64,000 nucleotides of DNA from Mycteria americana (lineage: Eukaryota > Chordata > Aves > Ciconiiformes > Ciconiidae): positions 42,143,173-42,207,172 of the forward strand of contig NC_134373.1 in NCBI RefSeq assembly GCF_035582795.1. Reading direction: 5' to 3'. The notes beneath the pieces were generated by a model. That model saw only the letters and a list, made by a program, of their open reading frames with translations, had not been told where the DNA came from and did not search any database. Numbering within the stretch: the first letter of the stretch is position 1; each line of letters starts with the position of its first letter. The position numbers were made by a program, and so were the translations under genes. Positions 47,271-58,439 of the stretch are shown one piece after another.

Positions 47271-49213
47271 CGGCCAGCGCTGCAATGACCCAGCTCCTGC
47301 ATCCCCAAAGCCACCGCAGCTCCAATCCTCGGTACCCAGCGCTCATCACCATCGCTGCCCCGGGCAGCCGAAGTGCGCTGCTTCCTGACTAAGCCACCTC
47401 GGCGGGCAGCAAAGGCTTTGGCTGTTTCATTTCCTACCTGCTTGCTTCTCCCAGGGAGTGCCCTGCAGAGCTGGCTGAGTTTGACCTGTACTGCTCCACG
47501 GGCCACTGGCTGACTTTTGTCGGTCTTTGAGCTGAGGCTCGTTTTAAACTGCATCTAATGTGCGTGAAACGTGTATTTGAGTGCTCTGCCCTGAGTCCCT
47601 TCCTTAAATAACAAGCTGCTGAAACAAGAGACGGAGAAGGAAAATGCGTTTCCAATTCTCTGCCGTTCCCTTTCACTGCAGCCCATTGTGTATTTTGTAT
47701 CCGCCGCCAAATTATTCATGCGTTAGGTATCTTCACCACATCAGCTTTATGATGCACTCATAAAACATAAATATTCTGCACTCCAGAAGGACTTTTATTG
47801 TGTGGTTTCAGGGTACTTAGCAAGCACTTAATCTGGCCCAAGCTGTGGCTTTCTCGGCAGAGCGGAGCTCCCCGAGAAGGGGGCACACGGGGGACGAGGA
47901 CCGGCAGAGCCCATGCAAGGGGTGGCATCGCCGTTGTGGGGTCCCTGTCCTGCAGCATCGCCATCGGAGCGGCCCCTGCCCTGCGGCAGCTGGGTCAATA
48001 AACCCATAGGTTTGCCTTTTTATTAATGTACTTAACGCCTCTTTTTTGTAGGTAGTTTTAATAGCCACAAAGTTTAATGAGGAGCTGTTACAGAGTAATT
48101 GCAGGACATTCAGAGGGCATCTCTGGCTCGGGCTGGGCAGCGAGCGCCGAAGGAGCCGTGAGATGGCCCTGGCCAGGACAGCAGCACACGGGGCGAGGGA
48201 AAATGCCTGGGAAGAAAATATGGGCAGAAAATGAGAGCTGGTGACTTAAGGCAGGGCATATTCATTAAATGTGATGGAGGAAATGCTGACAAAGCTTTTT
48301 TTCATTGGAAACTAAGTTAAATGAGATGTAAGTATTTTACAAAAAATACATATATACACATACATACGTTGTTTGGATGTAAAATACTCCAAGAATTGCG
48401 AGGGCAGGGAAGGCAGGACGGGGTGGGTCAGGCACTCCTGGGGGGCTCAAGCTCCCTTGGGACGGGGAGGGAGGGTCGGTGGGGATAACGGAGGCAGGGA
48501 CCACGCTTCGGGCTCATTCAGGCTGCGGCAGACCAAGCTACAGGCTTCACGAGTGCTCCACGCAGGTGAGGATATGGGGTGGTGGTTTTCCTCCAGCACT
48601 AGGGAGTAGAGCCAGGCTCCTGCCGAGGCAGCGGAAGACCTGCGCTTGAAGCCTCCTCTTGCCGGTGAAGGCTTCTGTCAATGACAAAGTGCAAAAGCAT
48701 TTCAACAATGTTCTTCAAACCACCTCAAAATGTTTTTCTGAGTCTTGTCAGGCTGGAACAAAGCTGGCCAGGCTGCCATAAATGCCTCTGAGGTGGGAAG
48801 CTGCCCTTGTGCTGGGTACGCTGCCGAGCAAACCTGCTTCCTTTGCTGTCCCAGCAAATTCCTACGCTGAAAATCAAGGTGATGCTCCTATATTAAATTG
48901 TGAGGCATCATCCTGCTCCCCTGACGCTAAGTGAAATGTGGCATTTTATTATAATTTTATTTTAGATTTAGTAATTTCCGTGGCCGCTTAGCCTCCCCGC
49001 AGCAGGCCACCCACCGGGTCCCCGTGGATGCAAACACCTTTTGTCATTTATCACGTGTGTCTTCAGAACCCAGGGCGCGGGACACAATCTGCTGTTTCTG
49101 GGCACAGTCTACTGAAGCCTCCGACATGTTCCTTGTGCTGGGCGTGTGTACTGGGTACACCTAGGCACATACTATGGAGCTACAGAAAACCATTTCTCCT
49201 CTTGCTTCCACAG

Positions 49214-49568
49214 CATCGTCCTCCTAGAGCAGCCGCCGCGCTGGTCACGGGGAGGAAGAACTAAGGATGCTTTCAGGGATTGCTTCAAAACCTGGTTGGC
49301 TCCGTCCTGGTCTCCCTCCCAACCACAGCAGCAGCAAAGCCCCTGGGTTTGGAGCCCCACAAGCCCCGAATCGCTCCCAGGACGGGGTGCGGGGTCCCCC
49401 GGTGCTGCCGCTGCAGGTGTGATGCTTGGGGCCATGCATGGTCCTACCGGCGCTGCCTGTGCCGTCCCGTTTGGCTTGCCCCAAATTGGCCCAAATTCAT
49501 ACCGACACGAACACCACCGAGCTGCGGAGTTCAGGAAGGGAGACCGCTGCGGGGTGGCACCGATGAAG
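49214..49568 (+). other. Possible exon of an unknown transcript
   Basis: A strong acceptor (CTCCTCTTGCTTCCACAG ending at 49213) and a perfect consensus donor (AAG then GTAAGTG at 49569) bracket 355 bp. A frame is open through it (residues rich in Pro, Gln, Ala), but the composition is unlike a known domain and frames are open on the other strand too. It could be a lncRNA exon or chance. Confidence 0.2.
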
Positions 49569-49869
49569 GTAAGTGTCGGCATTGTTCACTGCATCGCAGG
49601 TTTTTTGCTTATAGATGAAAAATCCAGCTTCCTTCCGACTTTTGTACATCTCCACTTCTGTGAACCTGAATTCTACTTTTTAAAATAACTGTTACACATG
49701 TACAGTGTCCTAAAATATACACCTAACCTACTTTCATCAAGTTCTCTACCAAAGATGTCAACTTGCAGGCTAAGGAGTGGGGTCTGTGTAGCAGGACATC
49801 GCTGGGGGTTGATCTGCTCCTGGAGCAACCTGCTGAGAAGCAGCAGGGCTGCAGAAGGTGAAACAATGA

Positions 49870-49891
49870 TTTTTTTTTTTTTTTTTTTTTT
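49870..49891 (+). repeat. Poly-T tract (22 T)
   Basis: Twenty-two consecutive T; on minus, a poly-A tail-like run. The adjacent minus-strand sequence is not a recognised retrocopy. Confidence 0.9.
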
Positions 49892-50924
49892 CCTAAGGAT
49901 CAAAGCAGTAATCGGAGCTTGTCATGAAATTCAGCATTTGGTTTTGGTTTTGGGACACACACAAAGGCATTCGGGGACTTGTCCAAACCACAGAAGTATG
50001 CAAACTCTGCTTGTTAATCCCCCGGGAATGGCCTGCCATGACATTTCTGGGCTTTCTGCCTCCCGCCCAGTATCCCATCGCTGGTTCTGCCGCCTGTCTG
50101 GGCTCCGGAAAAGGTGACAACAAAAAAACAAACTGACAGGAAAAAAAAATATAATTCATAAGCTTCAAAGCAAGGTGCTAAGCGTTGGAGAACGTGTTGA
50201 ATGTCTCTTTAGAAATACTCAGCGGCTCTTGGGGGATTTTTTGTTTCCTCCATCCTGCTCTAATGCTGGAGGTCTCCTCCAAATGCCAGCCAAAGCGGTC
50301 ATCCCGGGACCCGACTTTCAGAGCCCCTCTGTGTCACACAGCTGGTGGGAGGCGGATGTCCTCCTAAAAGCTACCTGGCTCCCCAAAATGGAGGTGCGAT
50401 GTGCCCCAAGTCCAGCTGCAGCGGGTTGCGGCGTGGGGAGGCGAGCGTGACGGAGTTTAACGGTCCTGCACGAGGTTTCAGTGCCAGGTACGTGGCCTGG
50501 GACATCTGCCTGCCGTCACCTCCCTGGACATCTCTCGAGGCTACGGGAAGCTGGTGCGGCTCCTGGTGAGTCTGATGGGTCCCGCGCAGAGCCTCGGTGC
50601 TCCTTCCCCATGCCCCGACCAGCAGCACCACCCCGGGGTTCGGTTACGAAGCGGAGCCGCGGGCATGAGGTTGCAATGAGTACATCTCTTTTTTACTTCC
50701 CGCATTTGAACTCGGATTTCCAGAGGTGAAAACACTCCTTTCTGAGTATTTTAAGGCCCTGTTGAAGAGGTTTATGAAACATTTTCACCCCGGCTGCGGG
50801 GAAGAAATGCAGCATTGTGAAGAGGAACAAAGAAGTTCAATCTCCAAGGATTGATGAGCATATCCAGAACACGATGGGTTTATCCAGGTCACCTTTTTCA
50901 TTCGCGCCCAGTAAGGAAATTAAT

Positions 50925-51000
50925 GAAGCTCCCGGAGTTATTACCTCTAATTCATGACCTATTAATGGCAATAAAGCTTTAAGAAAGCACAAGAGATATT
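50925..51000. promoter_or_regulatory. Candidate conserved non-coding element
   Basis: Short A/T-rich block with AAATTAATGAAG, CTCTAATTCATGACC and CTATTAATGGC, a run of homeodomain-type cores just before the SINE/LINE block. Confidence 0.2.
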
Positions 51001-51033
51001 ATGCTGAAGGGCAAAGGAAACACCGGTGCGTGG

Positions 51034-51115
51034 TTCTTAGTGGTTTAGCTTAGTGATTTGGACTCCCCTTTGGGAGAGGGGAATTACGGGGTTTGATCCC
51101 TGCTCCAAGGACTGC
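51034..51115 (+). mobile_element. tRNA-like SINE head or tRNA pseudogene
   Basis: A box A-like TAGCTTAGTG at 51046-51055 and a perfect box B-like GGTTTGATCCC at 51090-51100, spaced as in a tRNA gene (RNA polymerase III promoter layout). No clean cloverleaf could be drawn, so a decayed tRNA-derived SINE is likelier than a functional tRNA. Confidence 0.45.
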
Positions 51116-51149
51116 TCTGCGTTTTATTGGGGAATAGCATATGTAATAC

Positions 51150-52090
51150 CGACACTTAAGAAAAATGGTGATTGGGTAATTAAAGGCTGACTAATCTAAC
51201 TTTATTTAAAAAAATGGATGAAGGAAGGAACTGTTACTGTTACAGAGGTAAATGGAAAATTATATAAAACTGGAGCAAAGGTGAAACAAAGGTTAATTGA
51301 GCCTGACTTTGCTAAGATAATGGATCTCTTAGACAAAGGAAATGTGGGAGATTGCATCTAGCCGGACTTCAGTAAAAGCAGGTTGCGGTGGCACGGGGAG
51401 GAGGTGGGACAAGGAGAGGCTTTCAAAGGGAGGTAAGAAACTGGGCAAGGGCAGGTGACAACCGGAGGAGTGGAGCCATTTCCTTCAAGATCCACATGGA
51501 AAGCAACGTTGTTTGGTATTTTCATTAATGACCATAACAAGGAAAAAAAGGGGGGGGGGTTGTTGCCGATGAAATCTGCTGATGGCGCAAATTCAAGGGG
51601 AAACATCAATACCTAGAGGGCCTCGAGGGCTGAAATAAAGGAGAGAAGAGGAAATTCAATAGTGTAAAATGCACTTGGGATCTCACAACAAAGACTTGAG
51701 CCCTATGATAAGAGTGCATCAGTTTAAAATGATTAAGGAGAAGAGTTCTGCCCGGTCACGGGGGATGAAGACCTCCCAGGAGATGCACAAGGATCTCACT
51801 AGACCTCATCTGAGATGCTGTACACAACTCTGATCAGGCATGTTCAAAAAAAAATGAGCTCTCTGGGTGCAAGATAGACTACAGGAACTTGATGCATTTA
51901 ATCTACCAAAATCTCAGCAAAGTAAAGCATGGGAAAATCTGACTGCTCTCTGTGAAGACATTTAAGGTATTAGGCAGAGGCAAGAAGTTTTTCAAGTCAT
52001 GGACAAGTGGTAGAACACAATGGGAACTGGAGGAACCCTTTCAGATCTGAAATAAAACCATTAGAGCCGTGAGGTTTCAAAGACCGAGAC
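51150..52090 (+). mobile_element. Ancient L3/CR1-type LINE fragment (degraded reverse transcriptase)
   Basis: Plus orientation. Recognisable LINE reverse-transcriptase phrases occur in order: GATTGGGTAATTAAAGGCTG with CTAATCTAACT (about 51171-51202), GACTTCAGTAAA (DFSK, about 51365), TATTTTCATTAATGACC (IFIND, about 51517) and a decayed ADD-type TCTGCTGATGGCGCAAA (about 51578). The distal part (GATGCTGTACACAACTCTG, then GAAGACATTTAAGG and CAAGTCATGG) follows the usual 3' order. Stops and frameshifts break every frame. Confidence 0.7.
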
Positions 52091-53524
52091 AATGTTTTGG
52101 TGGCCAGTTGTGAAAGCTAAGAAGCCAGCTCCGCTCAAGACAGTGGATGACTACTTTCTTAGCTGCAGAAGTATTTGATGTGGTGCCTGCAATAGCAGGG
52201 GACTGCATGATAAACCTGAGGATCCATCAAGTCAGACCGGAAAAACCTGAGATCCTGCCACCCACCTTCGTAGTTGATCTGATCACGGTGTGTGATAACT
52301 AACACGCAGAAGGAGGGGGAGTGCACAGAAGGGCTTGATGTTGTCGAGGATTTTTAGTTCCCACGGTCAGCTGGATGGAGGTGAGATCACCACCAAGAAA
52401 TTTGGATAATTGCCTTTCTGAGCCTCCTGTAGCGGGGCACAGCCTTCCTCCTCCTCCTGTACCAGCATCCTAAGGATTGAGTTTTAGATGCCATGGGTCT
52501 CAATAACGATTTTTGAGATTGGGAACAAATTGAAGAAGTTATTGGTGATAAAACGACTAGCGATCACTGGTTATTTTCCACGTTTTCCACAGCAGCAAAT
52601 AAGATCAGAGGAACAGGATTTGGAAGTATTAATTACTTTGAGCAATCAAAGATTTCATTGCAACGTGAGGATAGTCTTCAGTGTAGACAAAATGCCCAGA
52701 GCCCAGTCCTGGGAGCGGGGAGGGGGTAGGAGGGAGGTGTGAGGCTTGGAGCCTGAGGCTTAGGAGCTGCTGATGATCAAAAACTATAAACCAAACCTGT
52801 CTCCTACCTCCACTCACTGGTTATTTGAAATCAGCTTAAATGCTTGAGTTAGTTAATAAGGTTGAGTCCTGCTGCTTTGGTCCGTTCAATGTTTGTCTTG
52901 TCCCATTCAATGTGAAAATAGACCCGATCGATTTGCTAATAAAGAAGCCCGTGAGTGGTTGATGACAGTGCTTGAGGACGCATACAGCTACCTTAGCATG
53001 GCGAGGGAAAGGCGGAAGGGTGTCCCGTTTAATTGCACGGCTCCTTGCCCCATGAAAGCAGTGCGGTGCGCATCACCGAGCCCAGGGGCATCCCGCAGTC
53101 CAGCACCTCATTTTCCCTTTTCAGGGAGGAACAGAAACTCCTTATCTCTCCAAAAGTAAAATTACATGCTTAACAGTGGCCAGTACTTTGATCTTGGTAG
53201 AAGTTTAAAATCAATAGAAGCATTTTTACAACTTCAGTGGAATGAGTGGTTTTCAATATATAAGCATTCAGCCAGTATTGGATTTAAATATCTATTATGA
53301 TGGTACGCAAAAATTGGGCTGCCAGGCTGGCTATGCACAGGAGCACATCTCTTCCCATATCCCCCCGAGGGACCACAAAGACGACACGCACAAATAGTGA
53401 TCTATTTCTTGGGTCTTTAGATTCTCTTTATTTTCCCAGTAGTAGAAACAACATGGATGTTTGTGGTTTCCTGCACCCTCTGGCAACACTCGCTGGGGAC
53501 GTTCAGTGCCCGTGGTGCGATGGA
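52091..53524. other. No gene recognised
   Basis: Unique sequence; 53160-53320 is A/T-rich and could be regulatory. No exon support. Confidence 0.5.
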
Positions 53525-53860
53525 AATCACAGAATCGTATAGGTTGGAAAAGACCTTTAAGATCATTAGGTCCAACCGTAAACCTAACGCTACCAAGCCC
53601 ACCACTACACCATGTCCCTGAGCACCTCATCCAAACGTCCTTTAGATACCTCCAGGGATGGGGACTCCACCACTTCCCTGGGCAGCCTGGTCCAATGCTG
53701 GACAACCCTTTCAGTGAAGAAAAATTTCCTGATATCCAGTCTAAACCTCCCCTGGTGCAACTGGAGGCCATTTCCTCTCGTCCCATCACTTGTTACCTGG
53801 GAGAAGAGACCGACCCCACCTCTCTACAGCCTCCTTCCAGGCAGTTGTAGAGAGCAATAA
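53525..53860 (-). mobile_element. CR1 LINE, 5'-truncated copy
   Basis: About 336 bp in minus orientation, starting on plus with AATCACAGAATCGTATAGG and running with few differences parallel to the copy at 43638 (a shared stretch of over 80 identical bases around 53640-53720). It ends at GTTGTAGAGAGCAATAA, slightly shorter than the sister copy. Confidence 0.93.
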
Positions 53861-54134
53861 ATGCTCGGATGCTGCTTTGCTTCTCCTGAGCAGATGCGGC
53901 CAAGCTCCCCGGGTACCTGTGGCCTCTTCCCTTTGCAAAATGCACTGTTGCTGCGTAACTTGGCGCACCTCCCAAAAACGCTTTGCTGGGGAGCAGCCGA
54001 CCGGACCAGCAGAGCAGTATTTTCCCTCAGACACACCGTACATCAAAGTGCTCCGTGGCCGGGGGTGTGTTTCACCACAACCCCCTTTCTCTCCCCGTGC
54101 GGGCTGGGGTGGAAAAATAAACACCAGCCGCTGT

Positions 54135-54432
54135 ATTAAAATGCAAAGTCAAACGAAATCCTCCGCTTCTTTTAGCTTCATTAAGAGGGCCTTCCATTTG
54201 GCAAATTAAGATGAGCCAATCAAAACCGCATTTGCAAAACAGACATTAACAAATCAGTAACTGTAAAAACAGCCATCAAAATAGCTTTTAATGTTTCCAA
54301 ATTGACTGCAGTGAATGCAGATCATATGGTGCTCAATTGAGTTTAGGAATAAGCTATAATTTCTGCATATTTATATACCAACAGCTGAATTGCATCTTTC
54401 AATTTTTAAGCCTGTGGCTTGCAAGCCACAAT
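54135..54432. promoter_or_regulatory. Strongest candidate conserved enhancer
   Basis: About 300 bp of A/T-rich, repeat-free sequence flanked by GC-rich DNA. It carries ATGCAAAG and CATTTGCAAAAC (POU/octamer-like), GCAAATTAAG, GAGCCAATCAAAA, TAGCTTTTAATG, CAGCTG (E-box), CAATTGAG and, at its right edge, an 18-bp perfect palindrome. This combination is the usual signature of deeply conserved developmental enhancers in gene deserts. Conservation itself was not testable here. Confidence 0.4.
54413..54430. promoter_or_regulatory. 18-bp perfect palindrome TGTGGCTTGCAAGCCACA
   Basis: Exactly equal to its own reverse complement over 18 bp. The arms begin with TGTGG, the core of RUNX sites, in opposite orientation. 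It could bind a dimeric factor or a pair of monomers. Confidence 0.6.
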
Positions 54433-55314
54433 AATCCCAGCTCTGGAAACCCTTTGATTCAGCCCAAAACAACGGTGGGCAAAGCATCGGGCGAGGAGGA
54501 ATCTCAGCCGTGACTTTTTTCCCGATCAATTGAAATCGCGGTGGCGATGGGAGAGATCAGAGGGCAGAAAGCAGCGGGCAGCAGAGAAGGGCTCGTCAGC
54601 AGGCACAGGGGTGCCAGGTGCCAACTCCCCCGGCCCGGCTTGCCTCTCCCTCGCAGGGGCTCGTGCTCTGGAGACGGGCAAGCCGAGCGGTTTGGTTATG
54701 GCTAGGGAGTTGAAGGGATGACGCGGCGAGACGGCGCCGGTCGCTGGCAGCCAGGGATCCGCCTTGGCTGGGGGACGAAAGAGTCCCGGGCCAAACCCTT
54801 GAATCTAAACGCCCCGGCAGGCTCGGGAGACACGGCGGCAAGGCCGAGGGCTGCGATCCGCGCCCACCTCTGCTCCGGGGGATGCTCCTGCGCCAGCCCG
54901 TGCCCCTAAATCCTCCCAAAGGCTGTGGGAATGCAGAGCTGGGGGGGTCGGTCGGGATTTGGCGATGCGTTTGCTAAACGAGCAAACCAAATCTTTGCCG
55001 ACGTGTCGATTGCCGTACCCTGGAGCCGAGGCTGCTCCCGGCGAGAGGAGGGGGCTGGAGAGGAGGGAAGCGCGGTGCCAGCGACGGGAGGAGACCTCAT
55101 TTGCGCAGCGGGGATGCACCAGGGCTCTGCAGCCATCGTACGGTCCGAGCCCATGCTTAGAGCAAAGATCATCTGAGCCCAGCCACACGCATACCGAACG
55201 AGTGGATTCCTGCATATATTTTAAGACTAAAATAAATGCCTTTAAATAAAAAAACCACCTGGATGTTATGTTTCTCCACAGCAGAAACACCCTGACCATT
55301 CCCCAAAGTGTTAT

Positions 55315-55460
55315 TCGGCTTCCTTGTACAGTCTGACCTAGAATAATAACCGTATCGATGATTTTAAATTAAGATACATACGCTGTCACGCTCGATTAGC
55401 GGAGTGCCCAGAGTATCCTTTAATTTGGAAGAAGATAATGCAAATAGAGGAATGCTAGCA
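55315..55460. promoter_or_regulatory. Candidate conserved element with a perfect octamer
   Basis: Contains ATGCAAAT (55438-55445, the exact POU-factor octamer), TATCGATGATTTTAAATTAAG and CTCGATTAGCGG in unique A/T-rich sequence. Confidence 0.3.
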
Positions 55461-58040
55461 GACCTCCACGAGGAAAGGACTACCACAAAAGCAAAGAAAC
55501 GGCCAAACTAGCCCAGCAAGGCAGCAAGGCACGGCCTGGCAGAAGCCCAGGGCAAAATTATTTGGGGTGGCTGGGAGACGGACCACGAGGCTGCGGTCTT
55601 GGCCAGCAGCTTGTCCGTGATGGGAAGAGCTTGTCCGCACAGCTGCACAGCTCCCGGTGGCTTCCTTTATTATAAACTCTTCCGGTTTTTGTTATAAATA
55701 ATATATATTTAATAATATGGTGAAATTCTTAACCGTAACTCTCCGTAAAGGTTCTGCGCCTGTAGGCACCTGCACCGAGTGCAGCCCAATATAGCTATAA
55801 AAACCTGCGTTTCCCTGGGCTACAGAAGCCCTTTCTGCAACAGGAATGCATTTATATTTAAACTACAGACAAGGGCAGCCGTGCCCGGCCGAGGTGCCGT
55901 ACGCTCTCGGTTCCTCTGCTCAATGCGACTGCCCTCAGCGAGGCAGAAGAAGTCGCGGGCTGGAGGAGGTTCAGCCCTTTGCAGGATATACCGCCAGGAT
56001 CTGTTATTTCTGCTAATTTATTTCCAACCGGCTCTGCCCAAGAGGGATTTCTGCCTGCAGAAGGGCTGGGAACACAACCCAAAGCTTCGATCTGGCCACG
56101 GGATATCAGATTGCAGCAGATTTTTCTAGTTAGGGGGAAAAAGCCGACTCAGTAGCTCTGTGCCGGATGGCCGGGAAAGGGGAATTCCACCTCCAAAGGC
56201 TTCCTATCAAAACTTGGGGTTTTAAACTCTCCAGCCCCAAAAGGAAAATACAGATTTTTGATTAAACTTCCGTGTGATCCAAGTGAAAAACTTGAGGCAC
56301 TTTTCTTTGTATCTCGTTCCCCAGCTGCTTATTTTCCTTAGCGAAAAAGACCTCAAATGTCATCAAATTGCATTAAAAATCTAGGGAAATGTTATCGATA
56401 TTAATTTGGTGAGAAACCGTGATAAAAAGGAGATGATAAATGTGATTATGCGCCTTTTCCTCTCTCCTGTCTGCTGGATCAGGCCTCCAAGCAGAAGTCC
56501 CATTACTGAAGGACCTTCCTCAAAGACAAGCAAAACTTTTTGCTCGCGCACCGAGAAACGTGCTATTTCGGAAGTGTGTCTGTCTTTCCATATGTCGGTT
56601 AACACCCCTCCGTAGTTACCATAAGTTATCCCAGATGGAGGGAAAACTGGAATTCCCCGGGACCAGCGCGGCAGCGTTTGGGCAACGCAGATGCCTGCAC
56701 CGGCATCAGTGCAGCGGTACGGTTTTGCGCCGGCTGAAACACGGCCTTCCGCACGCAAAATGCAAAATGAAAAATATAAGCCAGCAGAAAATGTTTCCAT
56801 AAAGAGGAATTTCATGTGGCTGTTCCTTGGCTGGTGGCAAAGCTGGGGGTAACCTAACGTGGGAGGCTCCCGGGAGCTGGGGAGAAGCAACGGAGAGCGA
56901 AGCTGGTTCGGTTCGCCTGCTCTCAACAGGCAGCACGTTTATTTATATTATTTACGAGTCGCAAGGTTGAACTGTGGAACAACATGTAGTGTCAGACACG
57001 AAAGGAAAACCCGAGGTAAGGAGTCGTTTTGAAGGTATGACCTACACCGTGCAAAAAGGACGTTATCCTGGTTCCTTAGCGTAGGTAGCGCAGCTTTCTT
57101 AAAAACTGCCTTGAATATTTTCTGTAATTTTAAAACAGCGTCTTGAATTCAGTTTGGGCTTGTGGTTTTTGCTTTCATTGCTGAGAAAAAAATAGGAAAT
57201 TTGTAGCTGGGGATTGCTGGGGTGAGCCAGCGCCGGCGTGGGGTTTGCAGAGGAGGAGAGGTGGCAGGTCGCTGGCTGCAGGCTGGGGATGCTGCAGGAC
57301 TGCCTGGCACCTCCGGACACCCCATGAAACTGAGACGAAACCCTGCTCTCGGCAGCATTTCTAGGAACGTGGCTTAAATCTGAGCTTGCAAAGGAAGCCT
57401 TTAATTCAGGCCAGCAGAGCTGCCCCGGCCACCGCAGACCAGATCTCAGTCTTCTCTCTTCTATTCCCACCAACTCACCGTCAAGTCATCAAGAGTTTGT
57501 ATTTCTGTCCCGGGCTTTGGCAGCAGCGTGTCCCGTACTTGGAGCAGTGCTAATTAACCCAGGGATTCATTTACCTCCAGAAAGATCAGTTTTTGCAGCA
57601 GGCCTATTTCGGGAGCAATGAAAAGGTGTCCTCACTAATGCCATCTCTAACTGGCAGAGGAGGGACGCAGCAGTGGGGGCTGAAGGCTGAATCTGGAGCA
57701 TTCGGCTGAATTCAGGAGGTATTTTAAGCGTGCCCCCCCCCAACACCTCCTGTTTTGCAGAATTATCTGAATCTTTGCTGCAAAAATCCTATTTAGCGAA
57801 TCAATCTACCATCACAGTGGAGCTACCCCACAGCTGAATCCCATCTGCTATGAAAATACTTATTTATTTAAAAGAAAAAGGATATTAATATTAATGTCCA
57901 CATTCACGTGTGCTCTTGGATACAATCAACAATGCTGACCGTACTGTCACCCAAGAGATCTTTTGCAATTAGGAGGAATATGGCCAGGACAGCCTATTCC
58001 TGCCCCTGGGCATACATTGCCTGGGAGAGGGGCTCAGGTA

Positions 58041-58439
58041 TTACACTTCATATTCTTGCAGAGCATCTCCCAGCTGACTGAGGAGCTCTCGAGATGATTT
58101 TTTGCCCCCTTCCAATTCATGAATAATGTAGTGACGGGCAGAGCGTCTGACGAGAGGTGACAAACGAGCGTCCTCAAACACGGCGCGAGCAGACAGGATC
58201 CCATCAGCTTTCCGCCCGCGCGCTCCGCTCCTGATCACCCCTTCGACAGCTTGGGGCTGGCTGTTTGTCTGCGAAGGACGGGAAAACATAAACTCGGAGA
58301 AGCATCCTTGAATATAAAAATCAACATGATCTCCTTTCAGGAGCTTTTGCCAAGAAGCAATGGCAGTGAAATTATTTTTCATTTCCCATTTTACCCCAGC
58401 CCGCGGTTCAGATTTCTCTCTATGAAACCAACGATGCAT
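58041..58439 (-). other. Coding-looking 132-codon frame, unrecognised
   Basis: An ATG-started frame on minus ending in TAA, with varied amino-acid use and little low complexity (ends HELEGGKKSS... ALQEYEV). An internal acceptor-like TTTTCCCGTCCTTCGCAG lies in it, so a shorter last exon of about 220 bp is another reading. I do not recognise a family. A conserved non-coding segment with a chance frame is the main alternative. Confidence 0.2.

Larger units (their letters stand above)
47271..51029. other. No gene recognised
   Basis: GC-rich and A/T-rich blocks alternate. A possible isolated exon (49214-49568), a poly-T run, a 24-bp ATAC-type alternating purine-pyrimidine tract at 48346-48369 and a candidate regulatory segment are noted; nothing else is recognised. 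Confidence 0.55.

Noticed and set aside
46177..47554. Five overlapping open frames of 230-412 codons on both strands
   Set aside because: They are the 31-bp minisatellite read in each frame; the unit has no stop in any frame, so length carries no coding signal.
51034..51115. Functional tRNA gene
   Set aside because: Box A and B are recognisable but no complete cloverleaf with acceptor stem pairing could be drawn.
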